Assembly (NCBI GenBank): GCA_026770025.1
Contig: JAMXDE010000022.1
Coordinates: forward strand, 62,001-126,000
Length of the DNA stretch: 64,000 bases
From: Craspedostauros australis
Taxonomy: Eukaryota; Bacillariophyta; Bacillariophyceae; Mastogloiales; Achnanthaceae
Reading direction: 5' to 3'
Shown: positions 1 to 10,206 of the stretch, piece after piece
Numbering within the stretch: the stretch's first letter is position 1
Layout of the letters: each line of letters begins with the position of its first letter
Notes under the pieces: model-generated
Database searches by the model: none
Told to the model about the DNA's origin: nothing
Seen by the model: the letters and a program-made list of their open reading frames with translations, nothing else
Made by a program: the position numbers and the translations under genes

Positions 1-597
1 ATGATGGCGGCATACTTCGGAGATTTTGAGACTGCCGCTGATCTTGCCCTGATCACGTTTGATCTGCACCATGAGGCAATCCCAGCCAGCGTAGCATTTC
101 TTCCATTGTCCTTCTTCTGTTCCTTCGCGTGCTACGTGGCCGTGTCGATGAACCGGAGGAGCAGGCGGGTCATTCGGCAATACAAACGCATGGCGACTCG
201 GGCTCGACGGATGATCCAGATGTGGAACAATCGGGGCAATCCGAACTGCGCACACTACTTGGCCATCCTCGATGCAGAGAGATCCATCGGGAAACCTCCC
301 ACCCCGCCGGGCCGCTTCGCTGGAAGATCCAACAAACAGCATCCAGCAGTCGCCAGCTACCAAAAGGCAATCCGGTTGACAGCGCGCCGTGGTTTCATCA
401 ACGATCGGGCATTTGCCAACGAAAGGCTTGCATACTACTTCCGCCAACACACGGACGATGAAGAGAGCGCGCGGTTTCATTTTGACGAGGCCATGCGCTT
501 GTACAAAGAATGGGGCGCCGATGGGAAAGTGAAATCGATGGAAGGCAAGAGCAACCACCTGTGGCAGCCACCGTCTGAGATCGAAGTCACGATGTGA
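1..597 (+). CDS. C-terminal part of a large AAA-ATPase/sensor-kinase type protein (partial)
   Basis: This is an open frame from the window edge to a TGA at 595-597, so the gene is very probably cut off on the left. The last ~110 residues read like the final helical TPR-type repeats of large signalling proteins that join a kinase, an AAA ATPase and GAF/histidine-kinase modules. Seen here are an M-x-W...C-x-H-Y-L segment with ILDAER, an AI.LTARRGFINDRAFANERLAYYF segment, and a closing AMRLYKEWGADGKV stretch, whose WGA..K ending is typical of that family. No catalytic part is inside the window. A short basic/hydrophobic section near residues 30-60 is less typical and could reflect divergence. 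The function (two-component or Ser/Thr kinase signalling) is inferred only from this tail. The adjoining gene is convergent, with 421 bp between the two stops. Confidence 0.55.
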   Translation: MMAAYFGDFETAADLALITFDLHHEAIPASVAFLPLSFFCSFACYVAVSMNRRSRRVIRQYKRMATRARRMIQMWNNRGNPNCAHYLAILDAERSIGKPPTPPGRFAGRSNKQHPAVASYQKAIRLTARRGFINDRAFANERLAYYFRQHTDDEESARFHFDEAMRLYKEWGADGKVKSMEGKSNHLWQPPSEIEVTM

Positions 598-1018
598 GGC
601 GCGAACTGAAGACTTGATTACCTTCGTTCGACGAGCCACCAGTTCCCATGTTGCGAACAGTCATTACATCGGAGGACGCGTCATACGAGCTATTGGCAGG
701 AATCCGATGGCTGTAGCGGCATCCATTCAATCCTATCTGAAGTGATCACAACAGATGATATGGTAGAATGAATTGTATTGAGATACGAGCTATGGGAGAG
801 TAGTCAAGTCATCTGATACGATTGTATTGGTTCGGTTGTCGTCGCTGTGTAGCGTGTGAAACCAATTCATTGTGTGAGTATCGTGGAGTGTGATGTGGTG
901 TGTTGTGGTGTGGAGTTTTGGATGTCACCCGCACACGACCGTCTCTCATCCGTCCCCACAGTCCGCCACGGATCTGCATTCGTAGCACAGCTCAGCTCGA
1001 GCAGCGAGAGGTCCTTCT
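598..1018. other. Convergent intergenic region, no gene seen
   Basis: The stretch lies between the stops of two converging genes. It holds GT-rich sequence (about 860-915) and no open frame with coding character. It probably contains both 3' UTRs. Confidence 0.6.
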
Positions 1019-2515
1019 TCATTTGCCACCCCGGACCTTTTTGGTCTGCCGTATGATGCCCGACTCCAGCTTTTCCCGATGGCATTTGGCAAACTGGCGG
1101 AACTCCTCCAAACAGTCCAGATCAGCCTGGGCCACTTCTGTTGGTTGGCCGCGCTTGCACAGCGACATCTGCCGGGCCTTCTTGCTTCGTCCTTGATTGC
1201 ATGGGAACCCGATCTCCATGTAGTTGCACTCGGTGGTGGCGATTTTGTAGAAATCTGGCCACAACCGAGGCGTCGTCTCCGTGAACAGGAACAGCGTGCC
1301 CTCTGGAACCACGTCGAAAAGTTCTCGGAAGAACACGAAGTTGGACTTGCGCAGGTTGATGGCGTTCTCGGACACGCAGTACTGGCATGTCCAGATGTTG
1401 GTCGTCTCAATCTTATCCAGCATGGCCCGGTTGTTGGGATGTGCGAGAGGCGTCGTGATATCGCATTTCCCACCCCACGACGCGGTCAGGTTGGTCTGTT
1501 GCAGCGCGATTTGGGTTGATTCGCTCATGGCGACCACCAGATCCTCCCAGCCCTCCTCGTAATCCATCACATTGGCATGCAAGGCGGACATTCCGCTGCC
1601 TGAGGATGAGAAGGTCGCTACCAGCGCGGCGGCGACGAAATCGTACCCAGGTCCGCCACCCAACGACGTCAAAGTACACGCCGTCGGCTGTCCATCCGAT
1701 CCATCCAGCAGCCGCTGCTGCTCCATGCCTTTGCTCCAGTGGTGCGGGACCGATGGATTTTGAGTTGTGTACATCAGCAGGTCCGAAAGTAATCGAGCAC
1801 GGCAGAAGAAATCCAGGGCGTACCCGGACCTCGATCCGGCATCACCGAAGCACGGCATCGTGCCTTGATCGGCAGCCACGCCCAGATTGAACCAGAGCGA
1901 GCCAAATGCTTCTTGATCGACAGGATGTGGCAAACGCTGCGACAGGTGATGCCGGATGGAATCGATGGAAAGCTGCGACCAATGACGCCACCCCTTGGTG
2001 GCCTTCAGAGAGCCGGGAGTGCGGCGGAGGTTGCGATTCGCCAATTGCATCAGTTCCTCGGCGCTGAGGATACTAGCAGAGCTAGTGCTTTCATCATCGT
2101 CGCTGCGATTGTCGGTCACGACAGTACCATCAGCGAAATTGGCATTCTTCCGCAGCTGTCGCTTGACATAGCTCGTCCTTGACAGAGACTTCGTGTCATG
2201 TCGTGCGTCTTGGGGCGAGACGAATACAGTTGTCTGCTCAGTATTTGCCTTTGCTTTTGCATCCACATCCAGCTCCTTCGCTGCCTTTTCCGCCAGAGAA
2301 ATCGCGCCGTCGACCATTGCGTATTCCATCCCTTCTTCTGGAGCCGCTTCGGAACATGTCGGGTTCGATGGCGATGCGACCGTTTGCAATGATCTGGGTC
2401 TCGAGGCCATCATGGAAAACCCGCCGGCGTCGTTCATCATACTCGTAAGAAGCGTGATCGTTGCAACGTTCCAACGCCGTAATCGAAATCTATTTGATCT
2501 GCTTCCTCGCAACAT
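1019..2515 (-). CDS. Methyltransferase-like (Rossmann-type) protein, probably secretory or plastid targeted
   Basis: A 498-aa frame starting at an ATG. The N-terminus has a basic start (RSNRFRLRRW) and a short hydrophobic stretch ending in AGGFSMM, resembling the signal plus Phe motif of plastid pre-proteins, though weaker than in other genes here. Residues ~40-170 are low complexity and probably disordered. The folded part is residues ~170-490. A glycine-rich turn, LGGGPGYDF at about 285-293, follows a beta-like stretch and resembles motif I of S-adenosylmethionine-dependent methyltransferases. A later ...GTLFLFTETTPRLWPDFYKIA segment fits a late Rossmann strand. Several Cys occur around residues 375-440 (WTCQYC, ECNYMEIGFPC). 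The substrate is unknown. The methyltransferase assignment is inference from one motif; the gene being real is fairly secure from its length and composition. Confidence 0.6.
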   Translation of the reverse strand: MLRGSRSNRFRLRRWNVATITLLTSMMNDAGGFSMMASRPRSLQTVASPSNPTCSEAAPEEGMEYAMVDGAISLAEKAAKELDVDAKAKANTEQTTVFVSPQDARHDTKSLSRTSYVKRQLRKNANFADGTVVTDNRSDDDESTSSASILSAEELMQLANRNLRRTPGSLKATKGWRHWSQLSIDSIRHHLSQRLPHPVDQEAFGSLWFNLGVAADQGTMPCFGDAGSRSGYALDFFCRARLLSDLLMYTTQNPSVPHHWSKGMEQQRLLDGSDGQPTACTLTSLGGGPGYDFVAAALVATFSSSGSGMSALHANVMDYEEGWEDLVVAMSESTQIALQQTNLTASWGGKCDITTPLAHPNNRAMLDKIETTNIWTCQYCVSENAINLRKSNFVFFRELFDVVPEGTLFLFTETTPRLWPDFYKIATTECNYMEIGFPCNQGRSKKARQMSLCKRGQPTEVAQADLDCLEEFRQFAKCHREKLESGIIRQTKKVRGGK

Positions 2516-3232
2516 TGGTGAAGTTCACTTCGTCAGTTGTCGTTGCTATGGGACTGGTACGGAAGGTAGCGATGCTTGGATACAGCGAGCCTTGGTGATT
2601 GGTTGTGACTGACGCTGCTGCTGAAAGGAGGTGGCTGTGATTGCCGAAAGCAATGGTTGATTAGTTGGCTCGTTGGTCGTTTGTTTGGTTTGATGTTCTT
2701 TCTCTCTCTCTCTCTCTCTTCGGCTCGTTTGGCTTGAAGTGAAGGTACCTATTGGTGTGCTGAGTGATGGTCATCGGCAACATCATCGTTGTTGGACTTT
2801 TCGAAGTTGGCGTTGTTCTTTTCCTTCATGTTCTGTCACGATTTTTCTGCGTTGTGTGTTTTTGTGTGACGAGAATTGATGAAGAATGACGTGTTTGATG
2901 GGTCTCGTGATTGACTTGCTCGTGATAGATCACGGATTCGACAATGTGAAGCAACACAAACAACTGCTTGGACGCTATCATTGGAGCATATCCACGAGTG
3001 GAATATGATACCTTTGGATACACAAAACCAACAGTCTCAGCCACGAAATAACATCAGCCAACTTCCCAAACAACATCTTCGCCCGTTGAACGAGCACGAG
3101 TAGGCTGGTGTTGGTACCTCGATCAGTTGGCGGCGAGCTATGGGCAATACTGCGTGCGCACTCGGTCTGGTGGCTGGTTGTGAAGAGAAGTTGTGCGCGC
3201 GAGTCTGGCGATTGCCATGTCACAAGAGTCAC
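2516..3232. other. Promoter side of the methyltransferase-like gene, no gene seen
   Basis: It contains a (TC)n tract at about 2699-2720, about 185 bp upstream of the divergent start at 2515. The rest is unremarkable low-coding sequence leading into the repeat-derived region. Confidence 0.5.
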
Positions 3233-3264
3233 TGGAGGTGTTTGCGTGGCTCATAATTTCATAA
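3233..3264 (+). repeat. 32-bp inverted repeat, left copy
   Basis: The 32 bases here recur as an exact reverse complement at 5213-5244. The core contains GTGTTTGCGTGGCTCATAAT. Both copies can encode the peptide GGVCVAHNFI, read on the + strand here and on the - strand at the right copy. The flanks differ outside the 32 bp. The arrangement is that of terminal or subterminal inverted repeats around a ~2.0-kb segment, or of two fragments of one dispersed repeat inserted head to head. Confidence 0.8.
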
Positions 3265-3380
3265 TATCGGCTTCTAAGCCAATCAGATCACTCCATTATG
3301 AACACAAGATACCTTTCGAACAGGGGGTGACCAAGACCGAAACGAGCATATAACGTCAATCGAAAAAATTATGAAATCCT

Positions 3381-3428
3381 GGAGTTGAGTTATGAACGCC
3401 CCAAAAAGAGCGTTCATAACTCAACTCC
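3381..3428. repeat. Perfect 19-bp-arm hairpin with 10-nt loop
   Basis: The left arm GGAGTTGAGTTATGAACGC (3381-3399) is followed by a 10-base A-rich loop and the exact reverse complement (3410-3428). It lies ~120 bp inside the left 32-bp repeat. It has no following T tract, and no coding gene is adjacent for it to terminate. A palindrome belonging to a foldback-type element is a natural reading. Confidence 0.85.
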
Positions 3429-3805
3429 CACTTTTCGTCGAGATCTCATCTCGTGTCTTCCTCTCAAATCGCTCCTCCAACGGCAATTTGGGAGTTTTTT
3501 GTGATTTCCTCCCTCGCATGCGTTGGCATCAGTTTTCATAACCTCTGTTGTGCATGTATCGTCGTGCTACCCTCTACTTCCTCCCTTGTTTATACCATTG
3601 ACATGTGTCATTTGTCCATCTCCTTTCATGCACGCTGTGCCCTTCTGTCATATAGCTTGTTCCAAGAATTGTAGTATGATTAGCGTTTCCTTTTATAGTA
3701 TTGGCATCTGCTTTATCATAATGGATTGTTCCTCTTTCCTCCAACGCCGCCACGAGGTAGCCACCTCTACTATCCTCATCATCATCGCTGAGCAACTCAT
3801 GACAT

Positions 3806-4486
3806 GTGCGACCGCCCACCACTCCTTCTCCAGTTGCCCAGCTTCTGTGCACAGCGCTCGTCCGCGTTTCCACAGGTGGCATCCCCCCTTCCGGCATCCG
3901 TGATTCGCCCACCAAACATATTCAGCTACAGCAGGCGGCAGTAGGATGGACGGCCATAGTATGGGGCGGATGGGCCTCCCTTTGGCATGAGCATGCGCCT
4001 CCCATGGGCCAGCAAGCGCACCGATGAGCACTCTGCCTTCTATGTGACTGGCAGGCCAGTGTTACTAATCTACTCTGGCACACAGCCCTGGAGCAATGGC
4101 AAGATCGCAACTCAGCAAAGGCGGAGCAGATGGCAGATGACATGATTGCACTCCTCCAGGAACAAGCCCTACAGCTCCAAGCACTACCGCCTGCGGACGT
4201 CCCAGCGGTGCTCCGAACCCTTTGGGAGCGGCCTCCCCCTTCACATCAAACGGCGGCACTGTCTGGCTGGACCCAAGCTATGATATCAGGCCTCGGAGAC
4301 GCCGCCCCCAAGCTCCGAAAGTGCTCGTCAATTCGATGCTCCAGTTGTATCGGCGAAAGGACGGTGACCCAAGCTCGTGATCGAACCACCTGTCTGCAAC
4401 GGCAGCCAACAGTCTCACAATATCACCTTGCACACACTAGCCATCACTTGGCTTCACTCCGTTCCTGCAGCATGCTATCACGTTGA
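3806..4486 (+). pseudogene. Retroelement-like reading-frame relic with an in-frame stop
   Basis: One + strand frame runs through 3806-4486 and is broken by a TGA at 4025-4027. Before the stop it reads ...QLQQAAVGWTAIVWGGWASLW. After it come ...LLWHTALEQWQDRNSAKAEQ and then LQALPPADVPAVLRTLW. The order of these blocks (QQAA-GW...W, W...W..RN, LPP-D) resembles, from memory, the C-terminal region of retrotransposon-derived open frames in protists. No reverse transcriptase, RNase H or integrase domain is present here. Frame coherence on both sides of the stop supports a decayed coding sequence. It lies between the two 32-bp inverted repeats. The element family is not determined. Confidence 0.4.
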
Positions 4487-5212
4487 ATAAACGAGGTGGA
4501 ATCAAAGCACCGTCGGTGCATGATTTAACAGTTATAACCATTGTGATATCAAAATAGATGAGTTAATTATGGCACAGCAGCATCTTCTCATGTTTGCTGT
4601 CGCTGACTACCTCCACAGCGGCTTGCCTACTGCTTTGCACAGAGGCCACTACTAGAGCTTGGAATTTCTCTTGTGACACTAGTACCTTCTGACAAGCATT
4701 CTCAAGCATGGTGATGCTATGGAGTTCTACAACTTCGTTGGTATGACTAGGGAGTCCTTCACCCAACTTGCTGCTGTCTTGAAGCCATCCATCAAGGCTC
4801 TTCCTGTCAATCAACAATCAGTGACCCTGTGTTGATGTGATCTGGCACGTCGCAGATTCAACATATTGATGTGACCGCAATTGTCTTGAAGTATCTCCAA
4901 CGCATCCGCACTATGCATATTCAGGACGAAGACCAATAATGCATGGAAGATGCAATGCATAGACGATCAAAAGCCACCCTGGCGTACATGGCACGCCACC
5001 AAGTCGGAAGCAAATGAAGGAACATCCGAAGCAGTTAGGCAAGCATATCAAGAATTGGAGGCTGTACAACCGTAAAGAGCACGATTGCGCAAAAAGAGCA
5101 AGATCCTGATCGAAACGTGGATAAGATACACGACTCAAAACGATCCATCGAGTCGATGTCCTTAACGGGACTAAGATCGTGACTCGGGATAGGGGCGCGC
5201 CAGCCTCGCCAG

Positions 5213-5244
5213 TTATGAAATTATGAGCCACGCAAACACCTCCA
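5213..5244 (-). repeat. 32-bp inverted repeat, right copy
   Basis: Exact reverse complement of 3233-3264. It encodes GGVCVAHNFI on the - strand. Together the copies delimit 2012 bp (3233-5244) that holds the hairpin and the retroelement-like relic. Confidence 0.8.
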
Positions 5245-5390
5245 CTGCAGCGGATGTCGAGCAGCCTCATTTTGTACCGCTTCAAACGTCTCTTCCCTTC
5301 CGTGTCACTCAAGACTTTGTTACAGACTGTCGCTTCACTCCGACTTTGATCTGATCTCATCATGGCACTATGTAAGCTAGTGCTGCCTAT

Positions 5391-5478
5391 GATCGCACTC
5401 ATGCATTGCGTCAATAACCAAGAAACAGCTTCGTCCGAAGCATCTACCTGCAAAGCGAGTTGCATCATTGTTTGGAGG
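5391..5478 (+). repeat. Diverged direct repeat, copy A
   Basis: An 88-bp stretch (ATCGCACTCAT...TTGCGTCAATAAC...GCTTCG...CTGC.AAGCGAGTTG) that recurs at about 5708-5794 with scattered substitutions. On the - strand both copies can encode a related peptide (QLA-Q...EA...LLTQ-MSAII). A second related pair, GTGGCTCGTAT followed by tandem TTGCATCA units, follows each copy at ~5630-5680 and ~5960-6010, so the duplicated unit is ~300 bp long and decayed. Confidence 0.65.
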
Positions 5479-5707
5479 AAGTGCCGGATTGGTTTGCAGT
5501 AGGGATAGTACTGGTCCTGGCGAGACGGCTCTCCTATTGTACTTGAGCGAGTGAACGAGCATACGAGCTACGCTGTTGGGTAGAGCATGCCACTCTCCAC
5601 CACTAAGTTGCGAGTGCAAACGATGGTCGCGGTGGCTCGTATGTTTGCATCACTGTTGCATCACTGTTGCATCATGCTCGTCCTTTCGCTTGCAACACAC
5701 ATCGATA

Positions 5708-5794
5708 ATCGCACTCATAGATTGCGTCAATAACAAACAAAACGCTTCGACGAAAGCACCGGCCTGCGAAGCGAGTTGTATCGGTGTTTGAGGG
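5708..5794 (+). repeat. Diverged direct repeat, copy B
   Basis: Second copy of the 5391-5478 repeat, offset by about 317 bp and clearly diverged. With the following GTGGCTCGTAT/TTGCATCA block it forms two imperfect tandem units covering roughly 5390-6020. Confidence 0.65.
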
Positions 5795-6020
5795 GCCGAG
5801 GAATTGGCCTTTTGTCCATTCGGCGATCGTCGTGTGATGCATTCCAAGTGCAGAATAGCCATGGCCAACATTCCTCGGGATCGCCAAGATGCTCGAGCAA
5901 GCGAATGAATGAAAGAAACCACATCTCCCAGGCTGACCAATCGTGAACGGTACTCATGGTGGCTCGTATAGTACTACATAATCGCATCATCTTTGCATCA
6001 GTTTTGCATCACCTCATCCA

Positions 6021-8904
6021 TTGCCTGAGCACGCAACGATGATCAGAGTGACGGATTGTTTGTGCACCCACAGCGATGCCAATTTTGGCGCGTTTCGATG
6101 CGTTTCTCCTCTTCCCGTTTTTGCATCAAGATTTCATCGCTGTGGCCGATGTGGTCGATGTGGTCGAGTGCACATGAATGGCTGGGAGAACGGAAAACGG
6201 CGACCGCTTCGACTGAATGTGAGATGCAAAATGAGGTGCGACAAGAAGGATCATGATGGTCGCGCAGGTAGGTACCTCATGGCAAACCAACAAAGGAAGC
6301 GACCTTGTGGTTGTCCTCCTGGTACATTCGTTGTGTGGTGTGGATGTGGTGCGGCGTGGCGGTGTCGGAGATGCCGTCTTTGCGATTGATGCTGTTCGAG
6401 CATTCTCCATTCTGCATGCGATGTGCGAACAGGGCCAAACACATCTGCGAAGATCTCTCTGTTCCGAGACAGATCCCTGGCGCTGCGCATGCACCACAAG
6501 ACATCACAGAAGGCAGTTTCCCATGTCAAAAGTAATTCGTGATTCGATGGCACCATGCTCATCTGTCGTGCAGGGGGTTCAAGGATGATGTTCGCAGCGA
6601 TCACCACCAATAGTTTGTGCAGTAGTGGCGGGAGCAGAGAGCTCCTGTCCAAAGAGCGGAGCAGACAGGGCCACGTCTCCGTTGCAAGCCTTCATCGGTC
6701 GTACCACTCGCCACCGATCGTGTTGCAGCTGCGGCTGTGCCTTCATGAGTGATGCTGCTTTCTCTCTCTCTCTCTCTTGCTTCTACATCATCATCTTCAC
6801 GCCCTGTATACTTGTAGGTCATATGCATCTTTGCACTCTTGACAAAGTGCAGAGGCACGGGAGACGGATGGTGATTGGCGCTGAGTCTAAAATTGTCAAA
6901 GAAAAAGCAGCCAAAAGCCGATCGCAAGAGGGTGAACAAGGATGTTGCTCTGCAAAGAACGCGGTTCCTACAGCTTCCGACTGACACGCAGCTTCTGGCG
7001 ATCCGCAACTGGGATTGGGTCTCTCTTGGTTCGGCGCATGGTGTTTGCGGAGTCGCCATGATGTCTCATCCTTCTCGACCTTCCCCTTTTTCTCGCTGGT
7101 GGTTGCAGAATCAGAGGCATCCACTCGCTGCCGCGAGGCTGACACCGATAGCCACGGACGTCCACCTGGAAGGCTGCACGCGGATGTGTTCGTTCCCGCT
7201 TGCCCACACCACAGTCCCGTCTCCGCACTTGAACTTGCTGTGCATTCTGGTGACATGGAGGTTGCGTTCTTTCGGGACAACGAAGAGGGAGAAGGTCTCC
7301 AAGTGCTCTTTGGCATCACCTTTCCTGGGTTTGGGCCAGAGGATCGTGATGTCATGATGTCGACCTGTTCGGACATTCTGTTGGAGGGAACGCGAAAGTC
7401 CTCTCTCTCATCCGATCGGCTTCAGGATCTTTTTGGTCACTCGGTGTCCATCGCTCCCAGTGCGGTTTGTGAAGGATCACTTGTCCTCAAAACACTGCCT
7501 TCTCTCGCGGCGTGTGTTTCTCCAATGAAGACCTCGTGCAGCGTTGGTACTGGTGGCAGGGTACTTATGACTACTTGTCGCCGGAACAAATGGGTGCGAT
7601 GGGGCATGATTGTTTTGCTCTGCTCGTTGTTTGTGCACAATCAAGGCAATAATTCTTCTCGACGACCGAGCCGTGATTGCTGAATGTCATGTGATGTCAC
7701 ATAGTGACTGCGTGAATTATGACCTCACACAAAATGTCATTCCCAAGCGAGCGTGACGGGAGTACTCCCATCGAATACCGCACGACATAGAATACGACAT
7801 CACAACGACTCTGAAGTTGGTTCATTGCCAAATACCACCCTCAATGCGTTATTTGGAGCAATCGTGTCCACTGGAACAGCTTTGCCCAGACGCGTCACTG
7901 GTACCTAACAAAATTGACGCAAGCGGGCACAGCAACATCACATTTTCCAGAGGCGGTTCCTGTGTTGACATGAGCACCAAACACGAGTTGCTCGTCGCTG
8001 TTCCATCGATGTGCGTTGTGTCGTCGTGGTTGTGGACAGCCGACCACGATTGCGGACTGTGCCCTTGTTCTCGGCTTCGTCACAGAAGATCGCCAACACG
8101 AACTAGATTTTGGCGTTGAGTTTGAGCGCAGACACGTGCAATACAGCGATTGTGGAATTTCGTGCCACTCATCTTCCAAGTGCTCGCAGTTCAGTGCATG
8201 CGACGGCATCATTTTTGGTGGTTGCGCCAGTCCGAATGGTAACAAATGCACCGCGCGATTGGAGGAGGAGAGCATTTCACGGCCAGCGAAACACGACAAA
8301 CCTCAACTTTCGTCATCTCGCCACCAGTGAGCACACAAACACGGACGAGGATGCCGACGCGCCCACGCGCCAACACGACAAGGATCACAGAAAACGCAAT
8401 ACTGGGAAAGCAGCGCAGGATCCATCGCTGTTCATCATCATCATCATCGTTGATGCCTTTCTCATAAAAACAAGCCATCCGTATCGCCTCCAAACTACAC
8501 ATCTCATACAAGGCCACAGAATAGAGGAGAGAGCAGAGTTGTTGACAACAGCATCATCCGCACCGCATCACATCACATCACATCACTTCAACCACCTTAA
8601 GAACGTCACCTCCATGCAAGAACAGAGGACGAGAAAGGACGAAAACAGCAGAAAGCCAGAACATCAAGGTCATTGTTGACAAGGAACTTTTTCCGCTCTC
8701 TGTTCTGCTCTCTGCTGGACTCTCGCATCACATCATCTCTGTGCGAACATTCCCTCCCTGCTCGTACAATCCGCGATCAACGCGCAGGGTGCCGGTGACA
8801 GAGCAACAACACCAAGGCCACTCGCACATGGCATAAAATCTGCATTCACAATCGACAGTCAACAATAGAAGACGATACACTTCGATAGAACGCAATACAA
8901 TACA
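6021..8904. other. Gene-poor region; no convincing coding sequence
   Basis: Frames of up to ~220 codons exist on both strands around 6820-7680, but they overlap one another, are rich in Ser/Arg/Cys, lack recognisable motifs and several lack an ATG. From ~8330 to 8904 the + strand becomes CA-rich (ACACAA, CATCA and ATCATC runs), the usual signature of 5' leaders in this window, and is probably promoter and 5' UTR of the gene starting at 8905. A small spliced gene at 6.8-7.5 kb cannot be excluded. Confidence 0.5.
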
Positions 8905-10206
8905 ATGATGACAAGCAAGGACGGAAGCTCCACCATCATGGACACAACCATAGACATGAGCATGGACATGAGCATGGGCAGGGAGGAGGGCATAAACGTG
9001 GCTGATAGCACAACGGATCTGGAGCTTGATACAGAGCAGGGCGCATTGCATGCCAACACTCAAGACCATCACATTATCCACATGAGCCACATTAACAACA
9101 TTGAATACGACAGAGCAGACAGCAGCCACACTTCCCATGCTGACGAGGACGTGGATGAGGACGACATCTGCAGCAGAGACATGGGCATGAACGTGACGGA
9201 CGCAGAGCACGCGGCATGGACCAAAGAGCAGGCCAGGCTCAAGATCCACTTCGCGGAGCACAACGCCGAGACCTTCGGAGAATCCTTCTCGGACACGGAA
9301 AGCGACTCCACCAACGACCAGGCCTCCGTCATCTCCTCCTTCTCGCAGTCCTTGTCCTCCACGGCGGCGGCCGTCGCCTACGCTGCATTCGTCACGTTGC
9401 CAGGCCTCTTCGTGCATCAGATCCTGCGATGCGTGGCGATGAGAGCGGTGCGGCGGCGACTGGGATGGGCCCTCCTCTCTGTGCTCTCCCTCTTCCTGGG
9501 ACTCTTCATCGCCGCCAAGTACCAGGAGGCTGTGGCCGACGGTCTGCCGGACACCAAGACCATGTACCAAACTGGCAGAGTCTGCGCGATGGAGCAGCTG
9601 CACAACTCGGGATCCAACAGCGACCCGCAATTCCTCGCCTTCATGACGATGGACTCGCCCGACGCCGCCAACCAACGGCCCGATACGACGATCGCGCACT
9701 GCGGCGACTGCGGACAATGCAGCAACCCCCATGACATCAAAATATACGACGACACCAAGTCCACCCTCTTCCGTGACACCCTCTACTGCTCCAAAAAATC
9801 CGTCACGGGCGGCGCCGAAGTCGTGCGAGAATGCCTAGACGAGTACGTCGGCTTCACGGAAGGATGCAACGACTGCTGGGTCGAAAACGTCATGTGCGAC
9901 GTGCGCAACTGCCTCTTCGCCTGCATGTGGCACGCCATGTTCAACAAGGTCGACGCCGGCAGCGGTCAGCACGATGACGACGGCAAGCAGAGGCAGCAGG
10001 CCCTCAACGCGTGCACGAAGTGCGACGAACGGCGGTGCGGTCCGGCCTTCATCACGTGCGCCGGTGCCAACCGCCGGCGGTCCGGTATCATGTCCGAATT
10101 TCAGCGCAGCGACGATGCCGAAGTCTGTCACGATGTTCAAGTCGGATGGTGGCAGAATGACGAATTGCAGAACCAATTCAAGCAGCAGGAAGGTATGGAT
10201 CAATAG
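8905..10206 (+). CDS. Cys-rich single-pass membrane protein, unknown function
   Basis: A 433-aa frame starting with two ATGs after a CA-rich leader. Residues 1-150 are acidic, Met/Asp/Ser-rich and probably disordered. A moderately hydrophobic segment lies at ~153-172 and a clear transmembrane helix at ~186-205 (WALLSVLSLFLGLFIAA). A ~220-residue C-terminal domain follows with at least 16 Cys in pairs: CGDCGQCS at 266-273, C..C..ENVMCD..NC..AC at 321-340, and CTKCDERRCG at 370-379. The spacing suggests a disulfide-rich lumenal/extracellular or metal-binding domain. With no N-terminal signal peptide, the acidic part would be cytosolic and the Cys domain lumenal. I do not recognise the family. 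It is convergent with the next gene, with 305 bp between. Confidence 0.8.
   Translation: MMTSKDGSSTIMDTTIDMSMDMSMGREEGINVADSTTDLELDTEQGALHANTQDHHIIHMSHINNIEYDRADSSHTSHADEDVDEDDICSRDMGMNVTDAEHAAWTKEQARLKIHFAEHNAETFGESFSDTESDSTNDQASVISSFSQSLSSTAAAVAYAAFVTLPGLFVHQILRCVAMRAVRRRLGWALLSVLSLFLGLFIAAKYQEAVADGLPDTKTMYQTGRVCAMEQLHNSGSNSDPQFLAFMTMDSPDAANQRPDTTIAHCGDCGQCSNPHDIKIYDDTKSTLFRDTLYCSKKSVTGGAEVVRECLDEYVGFTEGCNDCWVENVMCDVRNCLFACMWHAMFNKVDAGSGQHDDDGKQRQQALNACTKCDERRCGPAFITCAGANRRRSGIMSEFQRSDDAEVCHDVQVGWWQNDELQNQFKQQEGMDQ

Noticed and set aside
4379..4400. Possible tRNA T-arm-like GGTTCGATC (reverse strand)
   Set aside because: The stems do not pair and no acceptor or anticodon arm is seen; it lies inside the retroelement-like relic.
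6819..7683. Overlapping 185- and 222-codon frames on opposite strands
   Set aside because: Neither shows a motif, plausible leader or splice-linked partner; coding on either strand could not be supported.
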